From assembly GCA_003313425.1 (NCBI GenBank), contig NHZP01000021.1:1012670-1076669 (forward strand): DNA of 64,000 nt, given 5' to 3'. A model generated the notes under the pieces. It saw only the letters and a program-made list of their open reading frames with translations. It did not search any database and was not told the DNA's origin. This document shows, one piece after another, positions 31,851-46,024 of the stretch (positions within the stretch are counted from its first letter, which is position 1; each line of letters opens with the position of its first letter). The translations under genes were made by a program, and so were the position numbers. This stretch comes from Pseudopyrenochaeta lycopersici. Taxonomy: Eukaryota; Ascomycota; Dothideomycetes; Pleosporales; Pseudopyrenochaetaceae.

Positions 31851-34800
31851 TAACGCTAGTTTGCTAGCAATCAAGAAAATCGTCAACAAGCCACTCATCT
31901 TAAACCTCGCTATTAGGATTAATCACCTTAACAGCTACTAGCTGAGCTGGCGCTTAATCTAGAAGCCCTTTTAAGGGCGCAGGCCAAAGAAGCTTAGAGT
32001 AAAACACAGGAAAAACTCTGCTGCCCAACATGTCTGGTAGAAGGTCCAATTAATACGCCTGGCCGTTATACACGACTCTCGTAATACTGTAAGGCCCTGC
32101 CTACTTAAGGTCCAGCTTCTTTAATTCCTGTTTAGTAAACTAATTAATCGTGTTAACTATAACTTAGTCTCTAACAGCGTACTTTAGCACTAATTAGCGA
32201 GAGCTGTTAGCGTAGTAAGCTTATTCTTATTAAGCTTATAGCATTTGTTCTTACAAATAAGTAACTAGGTCCGCATAGGTGTTTATAAGCTTGTCTGCCT
32301 AGATTTTATTACTAGCTGCGGCGCTACTAAGCTTTTCGTTGCGGTTTTCCCCTAGGTGTATGCTACTGCGAGGGTAATATCTGAAATCTGTAAAGAATAG
32401 CGTTATGCCTATAGAGGCGTTAACTGTATCGTTAGCCTGAAACTCAGTAACGTAAAGCTAGGCAGCCTAGTTAGTTTGCGCGTAGTTAATATACTAACGA
32501 AGATAAATTTCTAAGGCTTAATTTGCCCGCTTAGTCTGCCCGTCTAATTTAGGGTAATAGGCCGTTAATAAGCGCTGTTAGATACGCAGTCGCTCACAGA
32601 CCCGCCTCTAAAACTAACTAACGAAATTTAAACCGCGGTTAGAGATAATACTAAGGGGAATACTATATAATTTAAAGACTTCTATAAAGTACCTAGTAGC
32701 TTCAGCTGCAGTACAGCCATACGTAGAGAAAAAATGCCGTCTTTTTATAAGGCAGTCTATAATAACGAGGATATTCTTAAAAGTACAGCTATCTAGCTAA
32801 GAGGCAGGTAAATCTTAAATAAAATTAACTAAAATTTCTGTCTAGCGTCTATAAAGCACTAGCAGTAGCCGTAAGTAACTATACTTACTGTCCTAAGGGC
32901 TTTTTATTCGGCGATAAGTAGCGTACGCGTCGTAATACCGTTTAATTAACAGGTGCATCTTTAGCTAGTAATACCGCGAGTATATAAGGAAGAACGTGTT
33001 ACGAGGGCCCTTATAACTAGTAATTTAATAGTTGTAATATAACTCTATAATGCGTTGGCGTAACTGTAGGTTAGGAGGCACGTAAAGCCTAGTCTTATCT
33101 ATCTACAGGCGTTAGGAAGCTCCTTTACCTATGCTTAACAGGTCTGCAGCAGAGAAATAGTAGCTATTCTTATAAAACTATAATAGTAATTTAGCGGTTT
33201 CTGTATTAATAGCTTTAAAGGCCTTTTTAGCTATAGCGTTATTAGCGTACGTAGCGTCTAGGATTTCTTCTGTTAACTAATAGTTGTTCTTATAATCAGG
33301 CAGCAAAAGATCTATTATACTGTTAATAGGCGTAGGATTATTATTATTATTATTAAATTCTATAGGAAAGTCTATTTTACGAGCGCGGGTAAAGTAAAAT
33401 TGCACTACCTTAGCTTGTTCCTAGGACATTTAGTCTAGGGACTTAGGTTAACTAAAGGCTAAGGCGCGTAAGGCTATTACAACTGCTAGTTACATACCTA
33501 AAGAGAGTACTTAGGGTCTAAGAATAGCAGCCTGTGTACTATAATAAGGGTCTTCTGCGTCTGTTAGAGTATCCTAAAGTTAATAGCTTAAAGCGTCCGC
33601 TTTACTGTTAGTTTCCCTAAGGGCATAGACAATCTTAAAGTTAAACTAGCTAAGAAACAAGGACTACCGTGCTTACTATTAGCTAAGTTTTTTAGTTATT
33701 ATAAACTATTCTAGGTTCTTATAGTCTGTTATTACCTGTATTAGTTAAGAAAAGCCTATAAGTTTAGGCTCCTATTCCTTAAATACCTATATAATTACTA
33801 TAAGTTTAAGATTATAGATGTTATAGTTACACTCTACTAGAGAGTGTTTCTTTAAAAAGAAAGTAACAGGTTATAAGACGTCCTTATTATTATATTACTT
33901 TATAACCTTGCCTAATACCTATCCTAACGCATTAGTAAAGATATAGATTTACTTAGCAGGATTAAAATACTTTAACACTACGCCTACACGAAATGCTGCT
34001 TTAAGAGCCTTAAAAGCTTTTACTTCCTCCTCCCCCTATATAATTAGCTTATAATAAACCTTCTTATAGGCAGGTTTATTAGGATTACTACTTTTCTTTT
34101 CTATAATAGTAGCCTTAATAAGGCGTGTAAGCAGTAACGCTATCTTTAAGTAGCCTTTAATAAAGCGCTAGGAGAAGCTAGTATACCTAAGGAAAGTAAG
34201 CATATCTTAGGCAGTCTTTAGTATTTCCTATTACTGTATAGCCTTAATCTTCTTAGAGTTAATTTTAACGCCCTTATTTATAATTATTATACCTAGGAAC
34301 TTAATATAGTCTGTGTAAAATTCTAATTTGCGCGGGTCTATATAGAACCCTTTTTCCTTAAGGCGCATAAGCACCTTTTTTACATACTCTATATAAGCTT
34401 TTACTAATTCTAAGAAAACTAAGATATTATCTAGATAGGCAGTATAAAACTTATTAAGGTACTTAAAAAGAGCGCTATTAATTACCTTTTAAAACGTGGC
34501 TGGAGTATTATAGAGGCCTATAAGCATTACGTAGTATTAATAAGTGCCTTAACGCGTAGAGAAGGCAGTAAGCCACTCTAAACTAGGCTTTATGTAAATT
34601 TAATAAAAAGCGTGCACAACATTAAATTTAGAAAAGATAACAGCTTTATTAAGCTTAGCTAAAGTCTCGCAGAAGAAAGGAATTAAGTATTAATCCTTAA
34701 CAGAGGCTTTATTAAGGTCTTAATAATCTACGCAGACTTAGATACTACTACTAGGTTTAGTAATAATAAGTAAGTTATTTTGTATAGCAGAGGGTCCCTA

Positions 34801-37800
34801 GAAGATAAAATCCCGGGCCTCTATCTCTTAAACATATTACTTAATAGCTTTAAACTATTTACTAGAAAATAGTCTCGCTTAATAATTAGGCACCTTAGCT
34901 CCTAGCTTAAGCTTAATCTTATAGTTATATTCTAAGTAATCTAGGAGCTTAGCCGCAGCTGCTTTATTAAATATAGGAATAATTAAGGTATATTCCTTAA
35001 GCAGGTGCGGAGGCAGGATATCTTTTAACAAGACTTCCTTAGGAGGGTTAAAGAACTTATTATAGTCCTTTTATACTACTACGTAATAGATTTTCTATAA
35101 CACTCCTAGTAGTAAGCGACGAACTATTATAAATAGAGGGTAGTTTTTTTATTTAGTAAATGCCCAAATAGCTCTTAGTAAGATAACTTTAATACTTACT
35201 GCAGGTTTAGTTTACTAGTATAGTACTTAGTGTTCGTCGTCTAGCTTTACTAGGGCTGCAGTATCTAACTTTGCCTGTCGTTAGCTAGTCTTACCTTCAT
35301 TCCTACTATCTATAGAGGAACTAGGCTGTATAGAGGCGTTAGGCGTAGCTCGCTCGCAGATAACTTATAGTATATGTAAGTATTACTAGTATTCTGTTTA
35401 GTAGTATACGTTAGGGAATTTAATTATACCCTAACAGTAGTTAAAGCGTAGTACGTGCAGTTTCCTCTAGCAGAATCCTAATACTAGGTTAAAGGCCCTA
35501 CACTAGTTAAGAATATAGGCGGAAGTATACTTAAAGTAGGAATTAATTTTTATATAGAATTTAACCCTATAAGTAATAGATTCTAAAGTAACGCCTTTAT
35601 ATCTTTCGCACATAATAGGCGTAATAAGAAGAATTAGTTAGAACCCCTAGGTGAGCTAGAGGAACCGCTGTAAGATAAAGTTTATATCTACCCTATTGTC
35701 TGCCAATATCTAGGCGACGTAGGAGGCGTTTTCTCATTATCTAATTATGCTTGTGAAAGCGAACTAGTCTAGGCTGTCTAGACACAGCTTATCTTTCTAG
35801 ACAGCCTGCGTGCGTCGCAAGAGTGCCTGCGCTATAGGCTTATATATACCGCCCTAGTAAGTAGTAGCTAGCGCGGTTTCTTAAAACTAATTATTAACCC
35901 TAGATAAAGGACTTTTATCTAAGGTTACTCTTCCCCTAAATAAATAATAACCTTAGCTTTGTTACTGTTGCTGTTAGAGGCTTCTTTATAGTTAGAATTA
36001 CTAGTCTCTAGGCTTACGTGCACGTAATAATTAGTAGCTGAGTTACTGCGCAGATTTCCTTAATACTAGTTACAGCTAGAGTCCGCGTTATAAGGCTTAG
36101 GACCGTTAGCTAGCTTATAGTCACCTATTCTATTATCTTTAAACAACGGACGTAGGCCTAGAGCAGGCTTACTAGCTTTCTTAATAGGCTCATCCGCCGC
36201 CGTCCTTAGAACAAATTTACGAGGCGGTGCCAGGCTTAGTCTAGCTAGCGCGTTACGCCCCTTTGTTCAATTAGCGAGATACTAAGGTAATTACTAGAGG
36301 TCGTAGCTCTAACATGCATTATCAATTGTATTACAAAGAGATTAGAAGTCAGCAGCAGTATAGACAGCGGGCGCGCTGCTAAGGCTCTATTAGAGATAGC
36401 CTAGAAGCTTAGCCCAAAGCTTGTACGCTTAAGTTATAGTAATCTATCTAAGCTAAGTAGTAATAGCGTTAAACTCTATCTAGAACAGAGCCTATACTTT
36501 AACTATAGTAGGGTATTCTAGCGAGCTACGTTCTAGGAAGACTAAAGTATTATATCGCTATTCTACTGTAACGTAGTAGTTACAGTCGCCAAAGATAGAG
36601 TTAAGGACATAAAAACACTTAAAGTTATCCTTATATTAACATAAAAACCTATTAGGCTCTCGCAGTAAGGTTTAAGCAGAACCGCTAGTAGCTTAAAAGA
36701 TAAATTATACTTACATATTATTATATTACTAGTCTAACCTGTTATTTTTAAAATAGTTAAGCATCTTTATAATCTACCTATAAAGATTAAGACCCCTAGA
36801 GTATACTAGAGGCACCTAAATTTACTTATTCTTTATAGATAAGAACTAATATAACCCCTTAATCTTATAGTAGAGCTTAGTTAGATAAGGGCTTAGCGTT
36901 ACTATATTGCCTAGGGATGTTTAGTATTTACGAGTAAGAGGAAGGTTAGTTAAGAGCGGAACACGCTAAGGGGAACTAAACTTATTAAGAATACCGCCTG
37001 CTGCGTTACCTCGTAAGAGGATTTGTGTAGGCGTACTTATTTCTCCTAGTAGAGGCTTATTTATAGCTCCTAGGGCTAGCTGCAATAGAGTAAGTCTAGT
37101 AAGGCCTAAAACCTTAGGAGAGCTAGATAACAGATAGTCGCGCAACGCGGAGTTACGCTTATTCTTAATTTCTTACAATAAACCTTCTAAGGTCTTGTAG
37201 TCAGCGACGAGCTTATTCTACTGCTCGCTAAGCTTATTATATTCTTTAACTAGCTTATCCTTTTATTAAGTAAAGCTGCATTATTATTTAGTTAGTTCCT
37301 GCTTTAGAGTAAAAGCGTTAAGGTAGTGTATCTCTAATAACTTCTTATCCTCGTTAAGAGTATATAGGGCACACCTAAATAGTGTTATTAGGCGTGCAAG
37401 TTGCGTAGGCTTAAGGCTTAAGAACTTACTAGGGTAGTTCTTTATAAGCTAGATACCTAAGGGTGCTAATTACTGAATAGAAGCAGGTAGACTTAAGCTC
37501 GCAGATAGTAGTAAACTTAGAAGGCTACCTAGAGGAAGATAGTTATTAAAGTCCTTAGGGAGACCTAGATTAGTAGCTTCCTTACGTAGCTGCATCTAAT
37601 AAGCTCCCTTAGCACGCTGTGTTGTATCGCGAGAGAAGGAATATAGATTAACTTCCTTAGTTAATAAGTTAGCGCAGGAGCTTATCAGCGCAAATTTAAG
37701 GTACTCTACGTCTTTAATAATAGGGTTTTCTAAGATAACTAGTTCTAAATCCTCTATAGCCTTATTCTTATTCTTCTCCTAGCGTTAATAAGCCTTTTCC

Positions 37801-38595
37801 CTAAGTTAATCACGAGCCGCCTGTGTTTTAGCTGACGCGTTGTCTTTCTAATAGGCTTAAAATTTGGGCCGCTAGCTAGAGGACCCTTCGTTGTAAGAGC
37901 TGTCTGCTATTAGGCTGAACAAAGAAGGTTAGATAGAAGTAAGAGTAGCTGTAGTAGTAAAAGTAAAAGTTAAAGTAAAACTAGAGGGAATCCTTAAGCT
38001 TTAGTAAGCAGACTTAAGATTTAACTGTTAGTTAAGTAGTGTTATTAGTTAAGTAAGGTTACTAGGACTAGGACAAATACTTAGGAGTATCATGCACAGG
38101 CTAAGTTTAGAGAATTACCTAATTAGGAAGTTTTAGAGGGTAAATACGTGCTTAAGGCAGCACGTACGCGAAATTAAAACACACGCACAGACTATAGTGT
38201 ATAAAAGTAGGAATAATCCCTAGAGTGTTCCTATTTAAGGAAGGGAATAATAGGACGTGTCTTATTAATAATAATCCTAGCGTTTAGGTAGCGTAAAGCG
38301 CAGGCACTAAGGTGCAAAATAGGTTACTAGTAAGGAAACCTAGCAAATTCTAGGCTATTCTAAAGCTTAACTAAGGGGGAATAGCTTATAAAATTTTGGC
38401 TAAACTGGCAGCAGAGGATAGCACTGTAAATTAACTATCGTGCGAGGGCTATCCTAAAGCTTAACTAAGGGGGGATAGGATCTGGTCCTAGTACGTTAGT
38501 ACCACCTTACTATTAAACTTACCTAAGAGGTAACAGCTTAAGCAACTGTATATTAACCACGGAGAGGAGCTAAAGCGCTGTGTAATCTGCTATTA

Positions 38596-38934
38596 TGTAA
38601 GGCAGTTAACGCGTATAGTTAGGACAGTCTTAGTTAAAGAAACTTAATTTAAAAGGAAATGGATAAAATAGCAGATACCTCTTACCTTCGGGGGAGAGGT
38701 GCTGCCTATATACATGAGCTAGAGCAGGCTGGTCCCGATCTAGTTACCTAGCTTGGTGAAAGGTAAGAGGTAACAGTTACCTTTCACCTGCGTCTAGTAA
38801 CTTGGCAGGATTGTTACCTTTCACCTGCGTCTAGTAACTTGGCAGGATCGTTACCTTTCACCTGCGTCTAGTAACTTGGAAGGATTGAACCCTTTCACCT
38901 GCGTCTAGTAACCTAAAAGGATTGAACCCTGACA
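38596..38934 (-). repeat. 5' LTR of chromovirus
   Basis: 339 bp, pairing with 30884-31222; differences are mainly C/T and G/A. Next to it on the minus strand the sequence TAATAGCAG could be a RIP-altered TGG-type primer-binding site. Confidence 0.93.
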
Positions 38935-38939
38935 TCTAA

Positions 38940-39302
38940 TAAGGTTAGCTATCTTTAGTAATTCCTAGTATTCTATAGCAAGGTTAGCTATCTAGTATAA
39001 TGTATATAGTTAGGTTACGTATTAAATAATCTCTAAGGATAGAATAAGGAACGTAGTCTTCCTAGTATTAGATCTAACGCCCTTTTACCTAAGTACAGTA
39101 GTAGTAGATTCTAATAACTTAGAAAACTAGATACAAGCGCACAGATAGGGGAAGTGCGTTCGCATACTAACATTAACACCCTAGAAAATAAAGATATTAG
39201 CGACATTGCTTAAGCTAAGCACTATTAGGAAGTCTACCTTATTAATAATAAGTTAGATTTTAGAGACTTTTCGCACTTATTTACTACACAAGACAGAAGT
39301 AA
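38940..39302 (+). mobile_element. Host gypsy-like element, post-protease piece (segment 3)
   Basis: This continues the protease relic after the chromovirus insertion (IRLAIFSNS...). It runs only 363 bp before the next gypsy inserts at 39303. Reverse transcriptase and RNase H of the host element, expected here, are not present. Confidence 0.55.
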
Positions 39303-39552
39303 TGTAATAGGCTGCGCCCTTTAAGCAGGAGAAGCTTCGCTACTATCGCACGGGGAAAGAACTCCTTAATCTCCTCTGCCCCCTTTTCTTATTAGCTTGT
39401 ACAAGTTAGCAGCTAGAGGAGCACGTTCCTCTTTGCTTGTACGAACATATATATATATCCTCTAAGGATACCTGTAACCTCTTCTCTATCTTTCTCCTTC
39501 TGTAGTATAGGACAAATGCACACTTGTTAGTCAGGCCTCTTCGCCCATAACA
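39303..39552 (+). repeat. 5' LTR of gypsy-B
   Basis: 250 bp, TGTAAT...CATAACA, with an internal TATATATATA run as promoter box. Confidence 0.93.
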
Positions 39553-42500
39553 TAAGGAGAAAGATTAATAACCTAAAAAAATAATGGACGGACACTAAGG
39601 GCCCTTAAACCAACAAGCGTACGAGCTACAACAAGAGCACCAGATGCAGATGACAGGAGCCTTAGGACAGCAGCAACACCAGCTGCACCAGCACGCACCT
39701 CAGCAACACTAGTTGCATCAGCACGACCCCCGACAACTACGCAATAACCAACCCTTAGCAGAAGATCTATTAGCAACAGTTAACTCCTTACGAGACAGCC
39801 TTAATGAGTTAGCTAGTTAACAGTAGAGCCAGCCGTACGAGTTATTGCAGAACCAAGTTTAGGAGCTAAAGAACTTAGTCGCCGAATTAAGCAGTGCACA
39901 GACAGCACGCACGGTCTCTACCCCCTTTTTAACAGAATAGTAAGACTCTCCTATATAAGAGACTAGGAAACTAAGACTACTAAATATAGAAGTCTTTAAG
40001 AAAGGCTTATATAAGTAATATCTTTAATAGAAAATAAAGGTCTAAGTAAAGCTGTATAGAGACTGTGCAGCCTACCTAGACAATAATAGTAGAGTGAATT
40101 ACGTTATTACTCGTACGATAGGCTAAGCGTTTAACGCCCTTAGCCTATATATAATAAACCTTATAAATAGGCTAGTAACACTATCCCTCTTTAAGCTATA
40201 GTCCTACCTTAATAACTTCTTTAAGGACTCTATAGTAAGAGAGAAAGCCCTTAAATACCTCTGTATAACTAAGTAAGGAAGAATAGAATTTAACCTTTAT
40301 GTCTAAGCGTTTAACCTTAAGCTCTTTAAAGCTAGGTTAGATAACGTAAGCTACGTTTAGAAGATTAACTATCTTAAGAGCAGCTTAAATAGTAAGCTGC
40401 TAAAGACCTAAGCAGGTTATTAACTACTATTTAGAGAAACGTATAAAGAGTTTATATAATAGACTAGAGTAACCTAGGAAAATTTAAGAGCTATAGAGAG
40501 AATTACTATAAGTAAGAGCTATATAAGTAAAGCGTATAATACGTAGAGCTAACTAATAACCTAAAGAGATAATAATAAGATAGACTAGATAACTTCTATA
40601 GGAGCTTACTAGCTCTGTGCGAAACCTAGAAAAGAATTCTAGGGAACACGTAAATAGGTCTAAGAAAGAAAAGAGAACAGCGCCTATTTAAGGTGTAGTC
40701 TGTACGACTACTAAGTAGCCTAGTGTATAATAAAGTTATTAAATAGCTAAGAAGGCTATTATATAAGATAGGTTAATAAACCTGTAAAACCTATAAAGAT
40801 TATATCTGTAACTACTAAATAAGTAACAGAATCCCTATCCTCCTTAGATAAGGGAAAAGAGTAGCTCTAGCACGAAGTTGTGTGCTAGAGCCTGCATAAG
40901 TCTAAAACCCTATACAAATAATAAAGTTACTTTTACTATAGCTAGTAACTATAAAACCTATATCTATAAATATTATTATTAATTCTGTATAACTAGCTAC
41001 TACTATAATTAATAATAGTTACTGTACCTACTATTTATTAAGTAAGAAACTTATAAGAGACTTAAACTTACTACGTATTAAGATCCTCCCTATTAAGATT
41101 AAAGGGGTAAATAAATAAAAGAGTATAGTATTGTATGTTACTAAATTTTTATTAGACGTAGGAGGAATACAGTAGCACGCAGCTGCGTATATTACCCTAA
41201 CTACTTACTAATATAACATAATCCTTAGGAAGACTTAGTTAGAGAGTATTAAAGGCGTTATTAACGTAGAGAAGAAACTTCTATACCTAAAAGTATATAA
41301 GGTTACTATACGTAGTATAGAATACGCTACCCTAGACTTTAGCTATACTTTAGTATTAGCTGTAGCTTTCTAACACTACGTATAATACTATAGATAAAGC
41401 TATAGTAAGACTTAAATCTTTACTATAAGCCTAAGGGATATTAAGAAAGTACTACGCCTAAAGGTCTAGAAAATACTATAGGAAATATATAACGCCTTAC
41501 TAGCTTACATACAACCTTATCTAAAGATATTCCTACCTAAGGAAAGAAATAAGCTACCCTTATAGTAAGGCCTATAATAAGACTACGTAATAGAGTTAGA
41601 AGAGAAGGATAGACAGAAGCTAGAGATACTGTACAGTCCTCTCTACGTAATATTAAGAGATAAACTCTTAGTACTAAGGAAGACGCTATTAGACCTCCTA
41701 GATAAAGAGTTTATCTGTGTAAGCAGCTTACTAGCAGCCTTACCCGTACTATTCGTACGTAAGCTAGGAGGAGGACTATAATTCTATGTAGACTACAGAG
41801 CTCTTAACGCCCTAACTAAGAAGGACTGTTACCTACTACCTCTTATACGTAAGACGTTAAACTAAATTAGACAAGCTGTATAGTATACTAAGCTAGACGT
41901 TACTACAGCATTCTATAAGATAAGGATAAGCAAAGGATTAGAATAGAGAACTGCGTTTTAAATATAATTTAGATTATATAAGTAGCTAGTAACGCCTTTT
42001 AGCTTAGTAAATGTACTAAGTACCTTCTAGAAGTATATTAACTAGGCCCTACAAGACTTCTTAGACAACTTTACCTCTATATACCTAGATAATATCCTTA
42101 TCTTTACTAAAGGATCCCTCTCTTAGTACTACGCCTACGTATAAAAAGTATTAGATTACCTATAAGAAGCAGGACTACACCTAAAACTAAGTAAGTGCGA
42201 GTTTAATATTTAGTGTATAAAGTACCTTAGCTTTATCTTAGAAGTATAGAAGAGTATATCTATAGACTCTAAGAAAGTCTAAGCTATTTAAGAATAAGAG
42301 GCCTTAATAATAGTTAAAGGCGTATAAAGATTCTTAGGGTTTACTAACTTCTATAGACGCTTTATCCTAAACTTCTCTTAATTAGTAGAGCCTCTTATAC
42401 AGCTAATAAGAAAAGAAGAGAAATTCCTATAGGATACAGAATAAGAGTAAAGTTTCTAAGCTCTTAAGAATGTATTCTTAGCAGATAAAGTCCTTATTAC

Positions 42501-45500
42501 TTTCTTACCTAAATAATAGATAATAGTAGAATATAACTCCTTAAGCTTTACTATAGGTAGGGTACTATTATAAGAAGATAAGTAAGGAACTCTTTATATA
42601 GTAGCTTACCTCTTAAGGAAATTTCTAGCGTATAAGAGTAACTACCTAATTTATAATAAGGAGTTACTAGTAGTTATTACATGCCTAAATAAATAGGACG
42701 CAGAACTCTGTAGTGTATAAGAATTTAAAGTAATTACTAACTATAAGAACCTAGAGTACTTTATAAAGAAGTAAAAGATAACAGAATAATATAATAATAG
42801 TTAGTCTACCTATTACAGTTTAATAATATAAAGCTACAGTACTGTCTAGGTAAAGAGAATACCTAAGCGAACGCACTATCTAGAAGAGACTAGGACCTAC
42901 TATAAGGAACAGACAACAGCTGCCTAGTAAGCAGAGAGTTTATTATGTTAGTACTAGCCTAACAGTAAGATCTAACAGTTATAGGGGTTGTACAAACCCC
43001 TACGTTAACCCTTAATAGCTTAATTATAGCTAAGTCCCTACTAAAAGCTCTAATCCTTAAGGACTTAATTACTAAACACTAGGACTAAGCTATATAAGAT
43101 AACTTAACTTATTAGGAAGTCTACAACGCTATAAAGCTAGGTACTAGGTTACTACCTAGTATAATAAAGAAACTTACTATATTACTAAGAGATTACATAA
43201 TTAACTTAGAGAGAAAGCTCTAATAGAGATCTAGGATCTAGGTACCAAAAAATGAACCCCTTTATACAGAAATTATCTAGTAAGCATATCTAGCTATGCA
43301 AACAGGTTACCTAGGAAGAGAAGAAACGTACTGCACGCTAGCTAGTACCTAGTACTAGCTAGGTATAAGTAAAAACGTCCGCTAATTTGTACGGAATTGC
43401 AGCTTATGTAGATAAAGCACCCTGTAGAGAGACAGTAAGCACGGATACCTACGCCTGTTACTAGTACCTTATTATACATAGTAAGACTTAACAGTTAACT
43501 TTATTACTAGTCTACTACTGTCGTCTAGCTGCACTAACTTAATAGTAGTTAAAGACTGCCTAAGTAAAGGCGTAATACTAATTCTACTTAAGATAATTAA
43601 AGCAGATAATATAGCCTAGGTATTTATACGAGAAGTCTTCTGCTACTATAGGCTCTCTAAGTCTATTATATTAGATAGGGGCACGTAATTTGTAAGTAAA
43701 CTATAGGGAAAAATCTGTAAACTCTTAGGAGTATAGAGGAACCTGTTAATAGCTTACTACCTATAAACAGACAGTACTATAGAACGCGCGAATAGTAATA
43801 TTAAAGTAGTTAGTTAAATCTTTTATAACTACGACTAGAATAACTAGGTAACGCTATGCCTAATCTTTAAGCTAATACTGAATACTTATATAAACTCCTC
43901 TACAGGCGTTACTCTTTTCTTCCTTCTATATAGCTATCTAAACTTGCCCTTCCTAGAGCTACCTAGGAAATTAGCTAGCAGCAACTTACTTAACAGAATA
44001 ATACCCTCTAGTAAACAAGCAGAAAGTATTATATAAACGCTAAAATAAGCTGCTAACTAGGCTATCTTAGCTATAATACACGCTTAATAATAATAGGAAG
44101 TACAGGCGAATAAGACACGTCGCCTAGCTCCTAAGTATAAGGTTAGAGACTAGGTATAGTTAGACCTTAGGTACGTATAAACTATACGCAGAAGTAAGAA
44201 ACTTAACTAGAAAAGTAAGAAGTACTAAGTTACCTGCGTACGAGACCCCTATTAGGTTAAGCTTTATATACTATAGAGAACTAAATTATACTATATAGAG
44301 AAGCTAAGACTAGCTACTAAAGACCTCTTCCTATTATAATAAACTAACGATTTAAACCCCGCTACTATTATTATATAAGACAACGACCTATAGGAAGACT
44401 ACCTTAAATAGGTAATTAAGAATATCTAAGATAAGCGCTTATAAAATTAATATAATAAGTTCTATATAAAATAGGAGGGGTACTATAACCTAACTTAGGA
44501 GCTAGAAGAGAATCTTATTACTATAGAAGCCTATAAGAAATAGAGGACTTATATAGCCTGTACAGCTACTATCTAGGAAACTACTAAAAGGTTAGAGAAA
44601 TAAGCTAGCATAAGCTAACTAACCCTGTACAAGGCCCTTTAACCTAAGACGTCTAAGAAACGTTTATCCTCCTTAGGCTTAGTAAGGACTTAACCCTAAC
44701 CTTAACTACGCTAAGGAACAGAGGCTCTGTTAGAAGGTAGGAGAGGTAGAGCACGCCTAGCTATATAAGACGCACTATAATCCTGCCACACGTAATTAGA
44801 GTAAGCCCTGCTCTACTTACTAGTAATAGAGATATACCTAGCAAAGGCTATAAACGTATAACACTCTTATATAGCTTTAGCATAGTTATTAGAATAGAAG
44901 TTAGCGTTAAGGGAACTGCAGCTATAGATAAGGTAGGCTTTAAGGTAGGATTAATAACTAAAGAGGAGTTACTAAGTATTAATTATATAATAAGTAATAA
45001 TAGGAGAGAAATTATTAAGACTATAGCCCTACTAAGCATTGTACAGGGATTAATTAACAGGATAAAGGAAGAATTTAGTAATACGAACTAGCTTAGGCTA
45101 AATAACGTTAGATATAGAAAAGAAAAGAGGAATAAGACGTACAGAAGCAGTTATAAAGAGACAGTAAAACTTATCTATAACTAGAGTATCTAGGATATAC
45201 TAGATTACGTAGTTAGTAGAGAGAAGAGACGTATTACTCTAAGTAGTAGGAATAATAATACTAGCAGGTTAAGTTTAGTTAGGAGTAGTTTAAGTAAGCT
45301 AAGCGTAAGTAACTTAAGTAATATTAGCCCTAGCAGCTGCGTGCGTAGATATAATATTACTAGCAGTTATATAAGTAAGATAGTTTATACTACCGCTATA
45401 ACTACTAGGACCCTATACACCGCGATTAGGCTAACTAGCTAAGGGAGCTGCTTTAGGAGGTATGTTAGTAATAATAGGAAGATAAGTTATACGTAAGTAA

Positions 45501-45774
45501 GTTAAAGTTAAGCAGTAAAAGAGGAAGAAAGAGTTAGAGGAAAAGCTCTTTATATACGCACGAGCGAGTAAATAACTAACCTCTCCTCTACTTTACGTTA
45601 TTAGGTAATAATAATAAGTAAAGGAGGAAAATTACTTATAAATAAATAAGAAAAAGTACACGCAATATCTCTACTTTTACAGCACGATAACATAACGCTA
45701 CCTATATAAGTATAAAGTTAAGGTTAAACTACGTATAAAGAAGTAATATAGTTATTTAAATAGGAGGAGGGTAT

Positions 45775-46024
45775 TATAATAGGCTGCGCCCTTTAAGCAG
45801 GAGAGGCTTCGCTACTATCGCATGGGGAAAGAACTCCTTAATCTCCTCTACCCTCTTTTCTTATTAGCTTATATAAGTTAGCAGCTAGAGGAGCACGTTC
45901 CTCTTTACTTATATAAATATATATATATATCCTCTAAGGATACCTGTAACCTCTTCTCTATCTTTCTCCTTCTGTAGTATAGGACAAATGCACACTCGTT
46001 AGTTAGGCCTCTTCGCCCATAACA
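45775..46024 (+). repeat. 3' LTR of gypsy-B
   Basis: 250 bp. The leading TG has become TA here, a RIP-type change. It is preceded by the polypurine tract. Confidence 0.9.

Larger units (their letters stand above)
30884..38934 (-). mobile_element. Full-length chromodomain Ty3/gypsy element (chromovirus), RIP-damaged
   Basis: The element is 8051 bp, with two 339-bp LTRs (30884-31222, 38596-38934) and a perfect 5-bp duplication TCTAA (30879-30883, 38935-38939). Coding is on the minus strand. The polypurine tract GGGGGGGG plus TCG abuts the left LTR. Reverse transcriptase has YLDN (34426-34437) followed by FLELVKAYIEYVKKVLM...EKGFYIDPRKLEFY. Integrase lies downstream. The C-terminal chromodomain at about 31640-31850 reads YLIKWTRYPKPTWHPATEY, then PPTCRMPLNWLLLNEDRLAA. 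Gag lies toward 36500-38000. Chromodomains direct integration to heterochromatin, which fits nesting here. It is dead by many TAG/TAA stops and the lost catalytic Asp. Confidence 0.93.
39303..46024 (+). mobile_element. Full-length Ty3/gypsy element (gypsy-B), RIP-damaged
   Basis: The element is 6722 bp with 250-bp LTRs at 39303-39552 and 45775-46024. Internal order on the plus strand is gag (39600-40700), CCHC region near 40690, protease (about 41150), reverse transcriptase (FYVDYRALNALTKKDCYLLP near 41790, YLDN at 42082-42093), RNase H and integrase (about 43300-44250). A further 1.5 kb C-terminal or 3' region follows. A polypurine tract AGGAGGAGGG lies at 45762-45771. Flanks are GTAA on the left and GTAG on the right, an imperfect 4-bp duplication at best. 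Every frame carries many stops. Confidence 0.92.
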
